Below the pieces are notes generated by a model, which saw only the letters and a program-made list of their open reading frames with translations, had not been told where the DNA came from and ran no database searches. Source: Streptomyces sp. NBC_00341 (GTDB taxonomy: Bacteria; Actinomycetota; Actinomycetes; Streptomycetales; Streptomycetaceae). From it: a stretch of DNA of 64,000 nucleotides. Of this stretch, positions 63,926 to 64,000 are shown one piece after another; position 1 is the first letter of the stretch, and each line of letters opens with the position of its first letter. Position numbers and translations under genes: made by a program. The DNA lies in NCBI RefSeq assembly GCF_041435055.1, contig NZ_CP108002.1, forward strand, positions 4,464,001-4,528,000, given 5' to 3'.

Positions 63926-64000
63926 ATGTACGACCCCACAGTCGCCCGGCTCACCTACCGGGCCCTGCTCGGCCGGCGCCGGGCCGCCATCCTCTTCATC
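63926..64000 (+). CDS. ABC transporter permease, 5' fragment
   Basis: First 25 residues, MYDPTVARLTYRALLGRRRAAILFI, cut by the window end. GGAG lies upstream of ATG 63926. It fits the second permease of the exporter cluster. Confidence 0.7.
   Translation, partial: MYDPTVARLTYRALLGRRRAAILFI

Overview
The window is high-GC actinobacterial chromosome and almost certainly Streptomyces. The evidence is a femX - small membrane protein - rpsF - ssb - rpsR - rplI - (MATE) - dnaB core, an ssgR-ssgA sporulation pair, a fused cydDC gene, four perfect copies of the Streptomyces parS sequence GTTTCACGTGAAAC, and DnaA-box-like sequences of the Streptomyces TTGTCCACA type. parS sites and DnaA-box clusters are known to concentrate around oriC in this genus, so this is probably one flank of the replication origin. 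oriC itself, rRNA genes, tRNA genes, CRISPR arrays and intact insertion sequences are not seen.

Layout. 1-4.0 kb: end of a GT87-like mannosyltransferase, an alanine-racemase-fold protein, the peptidoglycan bridge enzyme FemX and a small membrane protein. 4.2-6.1 kb: rpsF-ssb-rpsR-rplI with a strong terminator. 6.1-9.4 kb: parS site 1, a MATE exporter, a DnaA-box cluster and the replicative helicase dnaB. 9.6-21.3 kb: an accessory-looking block of unlinked enzymes and regulators (M20 peptidase/LysR, HD-domain protein, N-terminally truncated TetR remnant, NADAR-domain protein, AraC and alpha/beta hydrolase, FAD monooxygenase/TetR, lactonase-like MBL protein, RidA, dienelactone-hydrolase-like protein). 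21.5-33.7 kb: beta-lactamase-fold hydrolase, parS 2, winged-helix protein, GNATs, MarR/MFS, parS 3, Nudix, LysR, cystathionine gamma-synthase/lyase family enzyme, small membrane and cupin proteins, then ssgR-ssgA. 33.8-42.1 kb: YibE/F membrane protein, TPP riboswitch-thiC, a membrane protein, metallophosphatase, LacI regulator and hisC-type aminotransferase. 42.3-48.6 kb: a Rex operator followed by cydA-cydB-cydDC (cytochrome bd oxidase and its ABC exporter), with parS 4 at the cydDC start. 48.7-53.5 kb: GAF-GAF histidine kinase, HAD phosphatase, PEP-mutase/isocitrate-lyase family protein and an F420-type luciferase-like oxidoreductase. 53.8-56.5 kb: a decayed ABC transporter (ATPase with internal deletion, permease with frameshift). 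56.5-61.0 kb: kptA, a second and denser DnaA-box cluster, and an overlapping M24 peptidase - EphD-type hydrolase/SDR fusion - MerR operon. 61.0 kb to the end: a two-ATPase, two-permease ABC exporter cluster, cut by the window edge.

How parts work together. The ribosomal/ssb operon and dnaB are housekeeping replication-translation genes near oriC. The parS sites are predicted ParB-loading points for origin segregation during sporulation. The DnaA-box clusters could titrate DnaA and so limit initiation. SsgR is the known activator of ssgA, which acts in sporulation septation. The Rex palindrome should make cyd expression respond to the NADH/NAD+ ratio, and the riboswitch should make thiC respond to thiamine pyrophosphate. 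Several gene junctions carry short exact tandem duplications (10-36 bp), and one transporter cassette is plainly decaying, so the non-core parts of the window look evolutionarily active. All gene calls are from reading the sequence; no database search was made.
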